The notes beneath the pieces were generated by a model. It was not told the origin of the DNA. It saw nothing but the letters and a program-made list of their open reading frames with translations, and made no database searches. From the NCBI GenBank assembly GCA_044221315.1, contig JBGAPK010000001.1, positions 124,001-188,000 on the forward strand: a stretch of 64,000 bases of DNA, written 5' to 3'. Positions 1-8,680 of this stretch are shown here, in pieces. A program made the translations under genes and the position numbers. How positions within the stretch are numbered: the stretch's first letter is position 1; the number at the start of each line of letters is the position of its first letter. The stretch comes from JAFEBO01 sp044221315. GTDB taxonomy: Bacteria; Planctomycetota; Phycisphaerae; Phycisphaerales; UBA1924.

Positions 1-1556
1 TGAGGCGTCCGAAGTAGTCGTAGGGATCGGCATAGAAGCCACGGCCGGTGGGGTTGAAAGCGGTGCGCGGGTTGTCGCCCATCTCGAGGCCGAGGCTTTC
101 GCTGTACAGCGCCCAGCCCTCGACGTACGCCGTGTAGCCGAGGAGCGAGCGGTAGGGATGCTGGCCCTCGAGTTCGTCGGAAAGGGAGATCTGGAAGTGA
201 TGCCCGGGGATGCTCTCGTGGAGCGTGAGCGACCACATGCCGTATCGGGGGCGCTGGCTGAGGTCGTAGGTGTTGACCATGAAGTAGCCGGGGATGCCGG
301 ACTTGATGGAGCCGGGGTAGCAGTACGCGGCGGGCGAACTGGGAGCGGCGAAGCGCGGGATGGGGCGGACGCCGTAGGAGAGGCGTGGCAGCACGCCGAA
401 GAGTCGGGTGAGATCGGGGTCGATGGACTTGCAGATGACGCGGTAGCCGTTGAGGAGGCTTGTCTCGTCGGTGAAGTAGAACCGGGGGTCTTTGCGGAGA
501 AACTCGACGAACTTGGCGAAGCGTTCGTCGCCGGAATACCGGGATTTGTCGGGCCAATCGGTCTCGTCGATGACGCGGATCATCTCGGCCCGGATGCGGG
601 CGACCTCGGCGAGGCCGATCTCGTGGATCTCCTTCGCGGAGAGCTTCGTCGTGGTTTCACGCCGGAGAGCGGCCTCGTAGGCGGGGAGACCGTCGAGCCC
701 GGCGGAGGCGGCGATCGAATCGCGGCAGTGCGGGATGTAGTCTTTCTCGAGGAACTCGGCGAGTTCGCGGAAGGCGGGGACGACTCCGCTCCGGATGGCC
801 TTTGCGGCCTTTTCGGCGATCGGGTCGCCGGCTGGGCGCGCTCGGAAGGGGGTGTAGAAGGGCGATCGGGTGGGATCGGCCGCGGCTTGGTCTGAAGAGA
901 GGCCGCTGACGATTTCGACTGTCTTTGCGAGGATGACCTTTGGCGGGACGCGCCCGGCCTTGAGGCCGTCCTTCATGTTGGCGATGTGCTGGTGGATGAG
1001 GGCGGGGACTTTTTCAAGCCGCGTGGCGTAGTCGTTCAGAAGCCTGTCGTTCTGGAGCGGGATTGACAGATAGAGCTGGGGCAGCTCGATGTGCGGTCCG
1101 GAAAGGGCTGTGAGCGGCTGTTGCTCGGGGAAAAAGCGGGCGGAATCGAGCGACGTGCTTATCGTGTAATCGAGCAGATCGGCGTCGATGGCGTCGGCCT
1201 CGGTGAAGCCGGCGCGATCGAGCTTGCGGACTCGGTCGAGGATCGATCTGAGCTGCTCGCGGTCGCGGGCGATCGCGGCGGCGCTGACATCGGCGAGCTG
1301 GTCATTGAAGCGAAGGTCGCCCTTGGTGCTGGCGCCCTCGGGGTTCGTGCGTTCGGAGTAGTCGTAGTACTCATCGAGAATCCCGAGCAACGAGGGCGAA
1401 CGGCCGGGGAGGGTGGTGTGGGTGGGCGGGAAGGGCGGGACCGTGGCGTCCGGCGCTGCCGCGCCCCTTCGGAGCGGTGGCGAACAGCGCGGCGGATATC
1501 GCCAGGGCGAGATTGATCTGGTGCGGCATTCGCCGGGCAAAGCGCGTCATGTGCAT
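1..1556 (-). CDS. DUF885 family metallopeptidase-like protein, partial, apparent frameshift near the N-terminus
   Basis: The protein runs off the left edge. The minus frame open through position 238 reads HESIPGHHFQ, the HExxPGHH-type zinc motif of DUF885 proteins, followed by YVEGWALY, also typical of the family. The body of the protein is open from about 1548 down to 1. No ATG lies near its 5' end in that frame; only TTG codons at 1540 and 1390 are available. A convincing signal peptide (MHMTRFARRM, then a hydrophobic LALAISAALFATA stretch) begins at 1556 but is in another frame that stops at 1371. Deleting one base between about 1371 and 1475 would join the two. The break may be real or a sequencing error in a G/C-rich linker. 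Family function is probably hydrolysis of peptides or modified amino acids in the periplasm; the substrate is unknown. Confidence 0.75.
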
Positions 1557-1684
1557 GGCGCGAGTCTACCGGGGGCGGAACCGGCGGATGCGGAGCGACG
1601 ATTGATGAAGGAGGGCTTTGGATGCCTTGCCCGGGGCCGGGCGGCGCGTACGATTGGCCCTGTTTGGAATCAGCAGTCAGCTGC

Positions 1685-1754
1685 TGGGGATTGGTGTAAC
1701 GGTAGCACGAGTGACTCTGACTCACTTAGTCTAGGTTCGAATCCTAGATCCCCA
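1685..1754 (+). tRNA. tRNA-Gln (anticodon CTG)
   Basis: A full cloverleaf folds: acceptor TGGGGAT pairs with ATCCCCA, D-stem GTGT with GCAC, anticodon stem AGTGA with TCACT around the loop CTCTGAC, and T-stem CTAGG with CCTAG around TTCGAAT. The anticodon CTG reads CAG (glutamine), and the U1-A72 end fits tRNA-Gln. The variable loop is four bases. The 3' CCA is not encoded. Confidence 0.95.
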
Positions 1755-1797
1755 ATTTCGGTCCTCGAACCGGCCGTTCGCGACGATCGGCCCCGCG

Positions 1798-1827
1798 AAA
1801 AAAAACGCCGGCGTTTCGTGCCGACGT
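1798..1827 (-). terminator. Rho-independent terminator of the cysteine-rich gene unit
   Basis: On the minus strand ACGTCGGC pairs with GCCGGCGT (one G-U pair) across a 7-nt loop and is followed by a run of seven to eight T. It lies about 30 bases after the stop codon of the cysteine-rich lipoprotein gene, and so ends that transcription unit. Confidence 0.75.
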
Positions 1828-1857
1828 CGCGAAAGACTGAATCGAAAATCGAACGGT

Positions 1858-2256
1858 TTACTTGGCGCTCGCCGTTGCGAGGATGGCGGCCTTGCCGGCT
1901 TCGTCCTTCGCGGCGAACTCCTGCTTGCAATCGGCGCAGCAGAACGCGATGGTCTTCCCCTGGTAGCTGACGGTCTGCGTCGCGTCGACGTCGTGCCCGC
2001 CGATGGGGCAGATCTTGTTGATCGGCGCGGAGGCCTGGCTGGCACCGGCGGCTGCGGCGCTCGGCTTGTTCGTGTCCTTGTCTTTGCAGTCCGCGTCCTT
2101 GCAGTCCTTTCCGTCGCAGTCATTTTCCTTGCATTCGGCTTTGTCGCCCGAGCAGCAGCAGGCATCGCCGCCCTTGTTGTTGGCGCAACCGGCGCTGAAT
2201 CCGCCGGCGAGGAGAGCGAGAGTCGCGGCGGTGAGAAGAGTCTTCGCGTATGTCAT
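1858..2256 (-). CDS. Cysteine/aspartate-rich lipoprotein with a YHS/TRASH-like metal-binding domain
   Basis: This 132-aa protein has a lipoprotein signal (hydrophobic LLTAATLALLAGG followed by SAGC) and is probably anchored in a membrane facing the periplasm. The mature N-terminus is rich in Cys, Lys and Asp (CCCSGDKAEC, CDGKDCKDADC). An Ala/Ser linker leads to a C-terminal domain with CPIGGHDV and FCCADCKQEF, resembling YHS/TRASH zinc-knuckle domains that bind soft metals. The ATG at 2256 was chosen because AAGGAA lies just upstream and the signal starts there. It is the last gene of a same-strand run with two other Cys-rich proteins and an ABC exporter. A metal-binding role is inferred from composition only. 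Confidence 0.8.
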   Translation of the reverse strand: MTYAKTLLTAATLALLAGGFSAGCANNKGGDACCCSGDKAECKENDCDGKDCKDADCKDKDTNKPSAAAAGASQASAPINKICPIGGHDVDATQTVSYQGKTIAFCCADCKQEFAAKDEAGKAAILATASAK

Positions 2257-2442
2257 GTGCGTTCCTTGGTGTACACGGTTCGGGCCGAGCGGCCTGTGCA
2301 GATGATTCAATCTACCCACATCCGGACGATCGGACGCGGCCTACGGGATTATAACCGCAGGAGCGGGAAAGCCCCGCGCCGATCTTCACCGGCGAGGGGG
2401 GTTGAGATTCGCGGAAGCCCCGGTGGGGCCTGCGAACACCGC

Positions 2443-2667
2443 CTACTTGCAGCAGGCGGGCATGGCCCAGCAGGAATTGCACGCCTGCTCGGCCTTGGCG
2501 GCACAGCACTCACAGCTGCATGTGCAGCCACTGCCGGAGCAGTCGGAGCCGCAAGGGCAGCTGCAGTTGGTGCAGCAAGAGGACGACCCGCCCGACTCGG
2601 TGTTGGCCGGGCCGGGGGAGAGCAGGATCATGCCGCAGGTCGCGGCGGCGAAAAAGAGGGCATTCAT
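2443..2667 (-). CDS. Small exported cysteine-rich protein (74 aa, 16 Cys)
   Basis: Starts at the ATG at 2667, preceded by AAAGGA at good distance. Residues 1-21 form a signal peptide (MNALFFAAATCGMILLSPGP). The mature part has about 15 cysteines in fewer than 55 residues, in CC, CxC and CxxC spacings such as CCTNCSCPC and CTCSCECC, ending in ACCK. Such a composition suits metal binding or heavy disulfide cross-linking. I do not recognise a named family. It lies between two other Cys-rich genes on the same strand, with a strong hairpin in its leader. Confidence 0.7.
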   Translation of the reverse strand: MNALFFAAATCGMILLSPGPANTESGGSSSCCTNCSCPCGSDCSGSGCTCSCECCAAKAEQACNSCWAMPACCK

Positions 2668-2694
2668 GGTTGAATCCTTTCGTGCGTGGCGCAT

Positions 2695-2710
2695 AGGGCG
2701 CGAACGCCCT
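2695..2710 (-). other. Perfect UUCG-loop hairpin in the leader of the 74-aa Cys-rich gene
   Basis: On the minus strand the sequence AGGGCG-TTCG-CGCCCT forms a six-pair stem with a UUCG loop, ending 27 bases before the start codon. No T-run follows, so it is not a classical terminator. It could stabilise the mRNA or act as a processing boundary. Confidence 0.5.
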
Positions 2711-2814
2711 TGCACCGATCAATTCAAAGAGAGTCGGTATCGCGCGGCGCAACAAGCGTCGGCGAATGGATATTTCCGCCTCTCAACAAAGTGAGGGCGG
2801 ACAGCACGAAAGGT

Positions 2815-3279
2815 CTAGATTGTCCAGCGGCATTGACGCTCGCACAGCCTTCTGCCCCAGTCGGGGGGCGGGTCGGCTGCGCACGGATGGACCACGTCGC
2901 GCCCGTGCATACCGGGCAGTGGAAGGACTGCGGCAAAGGTGGCGCCGAGGACGGGAGTCCGGGCGGGATCGAGCGAAGGGCGACGATCGGGGACGGCGGG
3001 AACGCGTGGCGAGCCGAGGGTGATCGGGCACTCGCACCTGGAAGCGCAGCGCTGCGATATCGAGTCGGCGTTGCCCGATTCATGGCAGGGGTCGGGGGTG
3101 CCTGCCGTTGGCGAAGCGTCTGCGCAGCAGCAGCACGACGAGTTGGGCTGGTCGGTCGCGCAACAGGAAGACGGCTGGGCCGCCGTTGCCGCTGGCATCA
3201 GACGCCCGCAGCAGAGCAGCACGAGCGATTCGAAGATCAGGCCGAAGATGATCCCGTAGCGGACCATTGCTTGGATCAT
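2815..3279 (-). CDS. Exported cysteine-rich protein with an N-terminal membrane segment
   Basis: Starts at ATG 3279 (alternative ATG 3267), 22 bases after the ABC exporter stop codon, so it is probably co-transcribed with it. Residues 1-28 make a hydrophobic export or anchor segment (YGIIFGLIFESLVLLCCG). A Cys-rich core follows with SSCC, SSCCCC, a CHES segment and RCECP. The C-terminal half is Pro/Arg-rich, with a PGMHGRD stretch and late Cys residues. No family is recognised. The mixture of Cys and His resembles small periplasmic metal-handling proteins, but this is inference. Neither start has a strong Shine-Dalgarno, which fits translational coupling to the upstream gene. Confidence 0.55.
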   Translation of the reverse strand: MIQAMVRYGIIFGLIFESLVLLCCGRLMPAATAAQPSSCCATDQPNSSCCCCADASPTAGTPDPCHESGNADSISQRCASRCECPITLGSPRVPAVPDRRPSLDPARTPVLGATFAAVLPLPGMHGRDVVHPCAADPPPDWGRRLCERQCRWTI

Positions 3280-3301
3280 ACATCGGCCGGGAAGGGGTGG
3301 T

Positions 3302-5512
3302 TCATGCCCTGCCGGCGGGGTGGCGGGGATTGTCTGATAATGCCTGGGATTTGGCAATGTCCTGCCGGATCGCCTTCGCGGCGTCGGGGGAATGGGCCTC
3401 GAGCTGGGTGCGGAGGAGGTCGGCGTATCGGCCCTCCCTGGCGAGCAATTGCTGATGGGTTCCGGTCTCAACGACCTTGCCCTGCTCAAGCACGACGATC
3501 ATGTCGGCGTGACGGATGGTGCTGAGACGGTGGGCGATGACGAACGACGTGCGCCCGGCCATGAGGGCGCCGAGGCTTCGCTGGATGAGGGCCTCGCTCT
3601 CGGCGTCGAGATTGCTTGTGGCCTCGTCGAGGATGAGGATGGCCGGATCGGCGAGGAGAGCGCGGGCGATGGCAAGTCGCTGCTTCTGGCCGCCGCTGAG
3701 GCGGACTCCGCGCTCGCCGATGAGCGTGTCGAAACCGTGGTCGAGCTTGTCGATGAACTCGCCGGCGTTGGCAAAGTCGGCGGCCCGCCGCACTGCGCGG
3801 AGGACCTCTTCGCGGGTGACGAGCCCGGAGCCCTCGGCCTCGAGCCGGCCGTAGGCGATGTTCTCTGCGATGGTGCCGTCGAAGAGAAAGACATCCTGTT
3901 CCACGATGCCGAGAAGGCGGCGGTAGGAGCGAACGTCAATGTGGCGCAGGTCGGCGCCGTCGAGTAGGATGCGGCCCGCGGGCCATTTGCCGCCGGGCGC
4001 CTCGGGATCGACGACTTCGCACGGATCGAAGAAGCGGGCGATGAGATTGCAGAGCGTGGTTTTGCCGCTGCCGCTGGCGCCAACGAGAGCGACGGTCGTG
4101 CCGGGGCTGATGTCGAGGTTGATGTCTTTGAGAACGGCCTTGGGCACAGACACGGTGACCTCGGTCGGGCCGGGTCGCGTATCGCCGGTCTTTGGCTTGT
4201 GGGATTTCTTTTCGGAGCGGCCGAGGCCGGGCGGGTAGGCGAATGAGACGTGATCGAGAGTAATCCGGCCTTTGACGCGGGATCGCTCGACCTTCTGAAG
4301 CGTTTCGGCGGCGGACTTGGCCAATTCGAACTCGCGGGGCTCGGCGAGCACATCAAGGATGCGGTCAAAGCCGGCCAGGTTGGTCTGGACCGCGGTCGCT
4401 GTGTTTGTGAGCGTCTCCAGAGGGCTGAGGAGCATGAGCAAGTAGCTTGTGAACATCATCACCTGGCCGATGGTGAGGCGGCCGTTTATGACCTGGCTGC
4501 CGCCATAGACGAGCACGCCGGTGCTAGCGAGCGGAATGAGCAACGACCAGACCATCTCGAGCACTCGCGACCACCACCAGACGAGGATCTCCTGGCGAGA
4601 CATGAGGTGCCCGGCCTTGGTGAAACGGCCGGACTCGGAGAGTTCGCGGGAGAACCCCCGGACGACCCGCATGCCGCCGAAGGCCTCGGTGCTGTGTGCG
4701 TCGATGCTGGTGCGGGTAATCTTGATATCGCGATAGATGGGGCGGATGCGGGAGATCCAGGTCCTGTGGCTTAGCCAGACTGCGGGGATGAGGAGCATGC
4801 CGCCAACGAGCAGGCGCCAATCGACGAGCGCGAGGATGACAAGGGTGCCGGTGAGTTGGACGATGGCGCGCCAGGGGTTGTAGATCAGGCTGAAGAGGAG
4901 TTCTGCCGCGGCGCCGGCATCTTCGCGGAGGATGCTGACGACGCCGCCGGTCTTGATCTGGTGGATGCGGTGGAGCGGGAGCCGTGAGGCGTGCTCGAAG
5001 ACCTGCTGTCGCATGGAGGCCTGGACGCGCTTGGTGAGGCGGGTCATCTGCCAGCGGCCCCAAGTGCCGATGATGATGTTAAACGTCGTCAGAACGATCA
5101 TCGCGGCCCCGAGCACCCAGAGGAGGTGAACACGGTCGGGCTTTGCGATCGCGGTCCAGTCGATTGAGACTCCGAGGGTGGAGAGGAACTCGCGGACCCG
5201 CGAAGAAATCCCCGTTGGGCCGGGGTGATCGGTGATGATGTAATCGATCGTGATCAGCGTGCTCGTCGGCATGAGCAGACCAAGGCCGGTCGCCAGCGAG
5301 AGCGTGCAGAGGGCCGCGATGAGCGTGGGCCGATACTCGCGAATCTGCCCCCAGAAGCGGCGGAAGAGCTCGAAGAATCCGCGGGCGCGGGGGCCCTTGC
5401 GCTGGCGTTCGCCAGACGCTTCTGCAGAGTCGAGCGTGGCCCAGGACGGGTCCTTGCGCTTCGCGAGATAGTCCTTGTAGCGGGAGCGGCTGCTCCGGCG
5501 CTGAAACAACAT
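3302..5512 (-). CDS. MsbA-type ABC exporter, fused membrane and ATPase domains
   Basis: A 736-aa half-transporter that probably works as a homodimer in the inner membrane. The basic N-terminus is followed by six membrane spans (about residues 60-370; e.g. LIAALCTLSLATGLGLL) and a C-terminal nucleotide-binding domain. Visible motifs: Walker A GASGSGKTT (about 473), signature LSGGQ (about 602), Walker B LILLD-type AILILDEAT (about 620) and the H-loop AHRLS. The substrate cannot be read from sequence; MsbA relatives export lipids, peptides or drugs. ATG 5512 was chosen because upstream codons run into the divergent gamma-glutamyltransferase promoter. Three Cys-rich exported proteins follow on the same strand. 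Confidence 0.92.
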   Translation of the reverse strand: MLFQRRSSRSRYKDYLAKRKDPSWATLDSAEASGERQRKGPRARGFFELFRRFWGQIREYRPTLIAALCTLSLATGLGLLMPTSTLITIDYIITDHPGPTGISSRVREFLSTLGVSIDWTAIAKPDRVHLLWVLGAAMIVLTTFNIIIGTWGRWQMTRLTKRVQASMRQQVFEHASRLPLHRIHQIKTGGVVSILREDAGAAAELLFSLIYNPWRAIVQLTGTLVILALVDWRLLVGGMLLIPAVWLSHRTWISRIRPIYRDIKITRTSIDAHSTEAFGGMRVVRGFSRELSESGRFTKAGHLMSRQEILVWWWSRVLEMVWSLLIPLASTGVLVYGGSQVINGRLTIGQVMMFTSYLLMLLSPLETLTNTATAVQTNLAGFDRILDVLAEPREFELAKSAAETLQKVERSRVKGRITLDHVSFAYPPGLGRSEKKSHKPKTGDTRPGPTEVTVSVPKAVLKDINLDISPGTTVALVGASGSGKTTLCNLIARFFDPCEVVDPEAPGGKWPAGRILLDGADLRHIDVRSYRRLLGIVEQDVFLFDGTIAENIAYGRLEAEGSGLVTREEVLRAVRRAADFANAGEFIDKLDHGFDTLIGERGVRLSGGQKQRLAIARALLADPAILILDEATSNLDAESEALIQRSLGALMAGRTSFVIAHRLSTIRHADMIVVLEQGKVVETGTHQQLLAREGRYADLLRTQLEAHSPDAAKAIRQDIAKSQALSDNPRHPAGRA

Positions 5513-5582
5513 GGCGGTAGGGTACGGATCAAACCGGTGGCCGGGAAGTCCGGGAGGGCCTCCGATTGAGCTTCTACCTTTG

Positions 5583-7433
5583 ATGATGAAGCGGATTGTC
5601 CTTCGATGGCTTTGGTGTGCGGCGCTGCTGTGTTCCGTGGGCTGCGCCTCCGCGCCCCGGGTGAGAAATCCGGTCGCGGCGACGGAAACTTCCAAGGCGA
5701 AAGCAGAGGCGACGTACCGGCATGTGGTTGCGGCGGACCATGAGATCGCGTCCCGGGCCGGTTTCGAGATGCTGAGAAAGGGCGGCAACGCCGTCGATGC
5801 AGCGGTCGCGACGAGCTTTGCACTCTCCGTGGTTCGCCCGTACGCGTGCGGGATCGGCGGGGGCGGCTTCATGCTTATTCGCCTGCAGCACCATCCCAAA
5901 CTGGGGGATTCGCCGCGGACCATCGCCCTTGACTACCGGGAAGTGGCGCCATCGTGGGCACGCCCGGACTTTTTCGAGACGGATCCGAAGTGCAAGAACG
6001 AACTGGACGCGAGCACGCACGGGGCGCACGCTGTCGCCATCCCGGGAACGGTCGCGGGGCTGTTGTACGCACTCGAGAACTACGGCACGTTGCCGCGGGA
6101 AGTGGTGATGGAGCCGGCGATCCGTGCGGCGGAGCAGGGATACCCGGTCGATGCGAGTTACATCCGCTCGAGCCAGAACGATGAGGTGATGGGCTACCTG
6201 AAGAAGGACCCTGCGCGTGTCCAGCGGTTCGCGCGGTTCTACGACCTGTTCCTGAAGGGCGGCACGATCAAGGCCGGGGATGTGCTGCGCCTGCCGGGAC
6301 AGGCAAAGGCGCTTCGTCTGATCGCGAAGGAGGGCGCGAAGGCATATTACTCGGGTGACATCGCGACTCAAATCCGCATCGCCCTAAAGGCGGACGGAGT
6401 TGATCTTAATCCGAAGGACCTCTCCGAATACAAGCCCAAAGAGCTCTCGCCCCTGACGACTTCTGTTCATGGAAAGCGCGTGCTCGCCTTTCCTCCCCCT
6501 TCGAGCGGCGGGATCGTGCTGGTGCAGGTGCTCGGGATGATCGACGCGCGCCGGACGGAGTTTGACGGCTTCGAGTATGCGGGGAGCAAGCAGGTTCATT
6601 TCCTGGCCGAGGCGCTCAAGCACTCGTTCGCGGATCGCTCGCGATACCTCGCGGACCCGGCGTTCGTAGATGTGCCGGTGCTGGCATTGACGAGCCAAGC
6701 CAATACGCGAGACCTGGCGGGTCGGATCGACATGGCGCACACGCAGGTGCCCGGCGCGTACGGCAGTCACCTTCCGGGAATCGAGCCGGCACCCGGCGCG
6801 CTGAAAGACTCCGGGACAAGCCACCTTTGCACGGTTGACTCGTGGGGGAACGCGGTGGCGTGCACCGAGACGATCAACCTGGTGTTCGGCTCGATGGTGT
6901 GCGTGCCCGAATACGGGTTCGTACTGAACGATCAGATGGATGACTTCACGACCCGGCGGGGCGAGGCGAACGCCTTCGGGCTGCGCCAGGACGATCGCAA
7001 CCTCCCGGCGCCCGGGAAGCAGCCGCTCTCGAGCATGTCCCCCACCATCGTGCTGGGCGCGGATCGGGACGATGCGCCCGTCGAACTCGTTGTGGGTGCG
7101 GCGGGTGGACCGCGGATTATCTCGGGCACGCTGCAGGTGTTGCTCGACACTCTCGTGTACGGAATCCCGTGCACGAGCGCCGTCACGCAGGCGCGGATGC
7201 ACCATCAGTGGGCCCCCGACATACTCCGGCTCGAGCCGGACTTGGCGGACGCCAGGGAGCGCTCGCCCGGCGGCACGCGGACGGTGCGGGAATCGCTGGA
7301 GCTACTTGGGCATTCCACGAAAGTTGGCGGCGCGGAATCCGTCGTTCAGGTCATACGGCGATCGCCGGAGCATCCCGCTCGGTACGAAGCGGCGAGTGAT
7401 CCGCGGCGCGGGGGCAAGCCGGCCGGCGAGTAG
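5583..7433 (+). CDS. ggt: Gamma-glutamyltransferase (glutathione hydrolase), lipoprotein form
   Basis: A 616-aa Ntn-hydrolase precursor that cleaves or transfers gamma-glutamyl groups of glutathione-like peptides. The N-terminus is a lipoprotein signal (RWLWCAALLCSVGC). Family hallmarks: GGNAVDAAVA near the start, GIGGGGFML, and the self-cleavage site where Thr412 in SGTSH would become the N-terminal nucleophile of the small subunit. LNDQMDDF matches the conserved region after it. The start is one of two adjacent ATGs (5583 or 5586), and upstream codons overlap the divergent ABC exporter promoter. About 70 bases separate the two divergent starts. Confidence 0.94.
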   Translation: MMKRIVLRWLWCAALLCSVGCASAPRVRNPVAATETSKAKAEATYRHVVAADHEIASRAGFEMLRKGGNAVDAAVATSFALSVVRPYACGIGGGGFMLIRLQHHPKLGDSPRTIALDYREVAPSWARPDFFETDPKCKNELDASTHGAHAVAIPGTVAGLLYALENYGTLPREVVMEPAIRAAEQGYPVDASYIRSSQNDEVMGYLKKDPARVQRFARFYDLFLKGGTIKAGDVLRLPGQAKALRLIAKEGAKAYYSGDIATQIRIALKADGVDLNPKDLSEYKPKELSPLTTSVHGKRVLAFPPPSSGGIVLVQVLGMIDARRTEFDGFEYAGSKQVHFLAEALKHSFADRSRYLADPAFVDVPVLALTSQANTRDLAGRIDMAHTQVPGAYGSHLPGIEPAPGALKDSGTSHLCTVDSWGNAVACTETINLVFGSMVCVPEYGFVLNDQMDDFTTRRGEANAFGLRQDDRNLPAPGKQPLSSMSPTIVLGADRDDAPVELVVGAAGGPRIISGTLQVLLDTLVYGIPCTSAVTQARMHHQWAPDILRLEPDLADARERSPGGTRTVRESLELLGHSTKVGGAESVVQVIRRSPEHPARYEAASDPRRGGKPAGE

Positions 7434-7472
7434 CGCACGCTCCGACGATTCTCCTGCTGCAACAATGAAGCG

Positions 7473-8468
7473 ATGGCGCTGGAACTGAGCAATCCGATGG
7501 CGGCGGCTGGAGAGGCTTCGCTCTGGTCACGGTTTTCGTTGGTAGCGCGGGACATCAAGCTGTCGCACTCGGTCTTCGCATTGCCGTTCGCGATTCTCGC
7601 GACTTTCATGGCCCGGCCGGCCGAGATGCGTTGGAAGGCTTTTTCCGGGGTGCTGGCCATCGTCGTGCTCTGCATGGTCCTCGCGCGGACGTGGGCGATG
7701 CTGATCAATCGCCTCGCCGATCGCGAGATTGACAGGGAGAACCCGCGGACGGCCGGCCGGGCTTTCGCTTCGGGCCGACTTTCGGCGCGATTCGGACTGG
7801 CGCTCGCCGCGTGTCTTGGGCTCTGCTTTGTCGGCGCGGCGTCACTCTTCTGGCTGTTCATGGGCAACCCATGGCCGGCGCTGCTGGCCATTCCGGTGCT
7901 CTTGTGGATCGGGGCGTATTCCTTCACCAAGCGCTTCACCTGGGCGTGCCACCTGTTCCTTGGCGGCGCGCTCGCGCTCTCGCCGATCGCCGCGGCGATC
8001 GCGATCAATCCGGCCCTGATCGGTCTGCCGATTGCGCCAGGTCGGGAGGTCGCGCCGCCGAACCCCGGCAGCGGCACCGCGATCTGGTGCCTGGCCGGGA
8101 TGGTCGTGCTCTGGGTCGCGGGCTTCGACATCATCTACTCGCTGCAGGACGTCGAAGCGGACAAAGGCCAGCGACTCTACAGCGTGCCGTCAAGACTCGG
8201 GATTGGCCCGGCGATTTGGCTGAGCCGCATCTTCCACGCCGGAGCGTTCGCATTGCTGGTGCTTGCTTGGAGAAGCGACCCGCGATTCGGAGCGATGTTC
8301 GGCGCAGGCCTGGCGGTCATCGCGGCGCTGCTGGTCTGCGAACATGTGGTTCTCGCCCGGCGGGGAAAGGCGGGGCTCGATGCAGCGTTCTTTACGATGA
8401 ATGGTCTGGTGAGCCTCGCCGCGGGACTGATGGGTGTCGCGGACGTCGCGTGGCTCCAAGGCTCCTAA
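7473..8468 (+). CDS. UbiA-family prenyltransferase (4-hydroxybenzoate/MqnP-like)
   Basis: A 331-aa multi-pass inner-membrane protein with eight to nine hydrophobic segments. The first Asp-rich site is NRLADREID and the second is YSLQDVEAD, the two Mg2+/diphosphate-binding motifs of UbiA enzymes. An attached DIKLSHSVFALPFA segment is typical of the UbiA-like/MqnP branch that prenylates a quinone precursor in menaquinone or ubiquinone synthesis. Which ring substrate is used cannot be decided here, as no other quinone genes are in the window. It lies 39 bases after ggt and may be read from the same promoter. Confidence 0.9.
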   Translation: MALELSNPMAAAGEASLWSRFSLVARDIKLSHSVFALPFAILATFMARPAEMRWKAFSGVLAIVVLCMVLARTWAMLINRLADREIDRENPRTAGRAFASGRLSARFGLALAACLGLCFVGAASLFWLFMGNPWPALLAIPVLLWIGAYSFTKRFTWACHLFLGGALALSPIAAAIAINPALIGLPIAPGREVAPPNPGSGTAIWCLAGMVVLWVAGFDIIYSLQDVEADKGQRLYSVPSRLGIGPAIWLSRIFHAGAFALLVLAWRSDPRFGAMFGAGLAVIAALLVCEHVVLARRGKAGLDAAFFTMNGLVSLAAGLMGVADVAWLQGS

Positions 8469-8680
8469 CAAACCCCTTTCGCACAGCGCTCGGCGTTAAG
8501 AATCGGCAGAATTCCTGTCGTCGAGCGCCCGTGCGTTCGGATGGCATGAAATGGAACCTCGCAAGGTGCGATAAATACTGAGCAGGTTTGGCGGCCATCG
8601 GAATTCCATGCACCCGGCATGGGCCGGAGAACGGAAAGGGTGTCAGAGGCGCGGCAGGTCCGATTCCGGTCCGGCCGCAG

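Noticed and set aside
158..895. A plus-strand frame of 245 codons
   Set aside because: It lies opposite the DUF885 body, whose HExxPGHH motif and family segments are on the minus strand.
1778..1800. A terminator for the tRNA on the plus strand
   Set aside because: A weak stem exists but is followed by A rather than T; the T-run is on the minus strand, where it ends the Cys-rich unit.
4524..5063. Possible separate gene inside the ABC exporter region
   Set aside because: His/Arg/Pro-rich alternate frame of the exporter membrane domain; the exporter frame is intact throughout.
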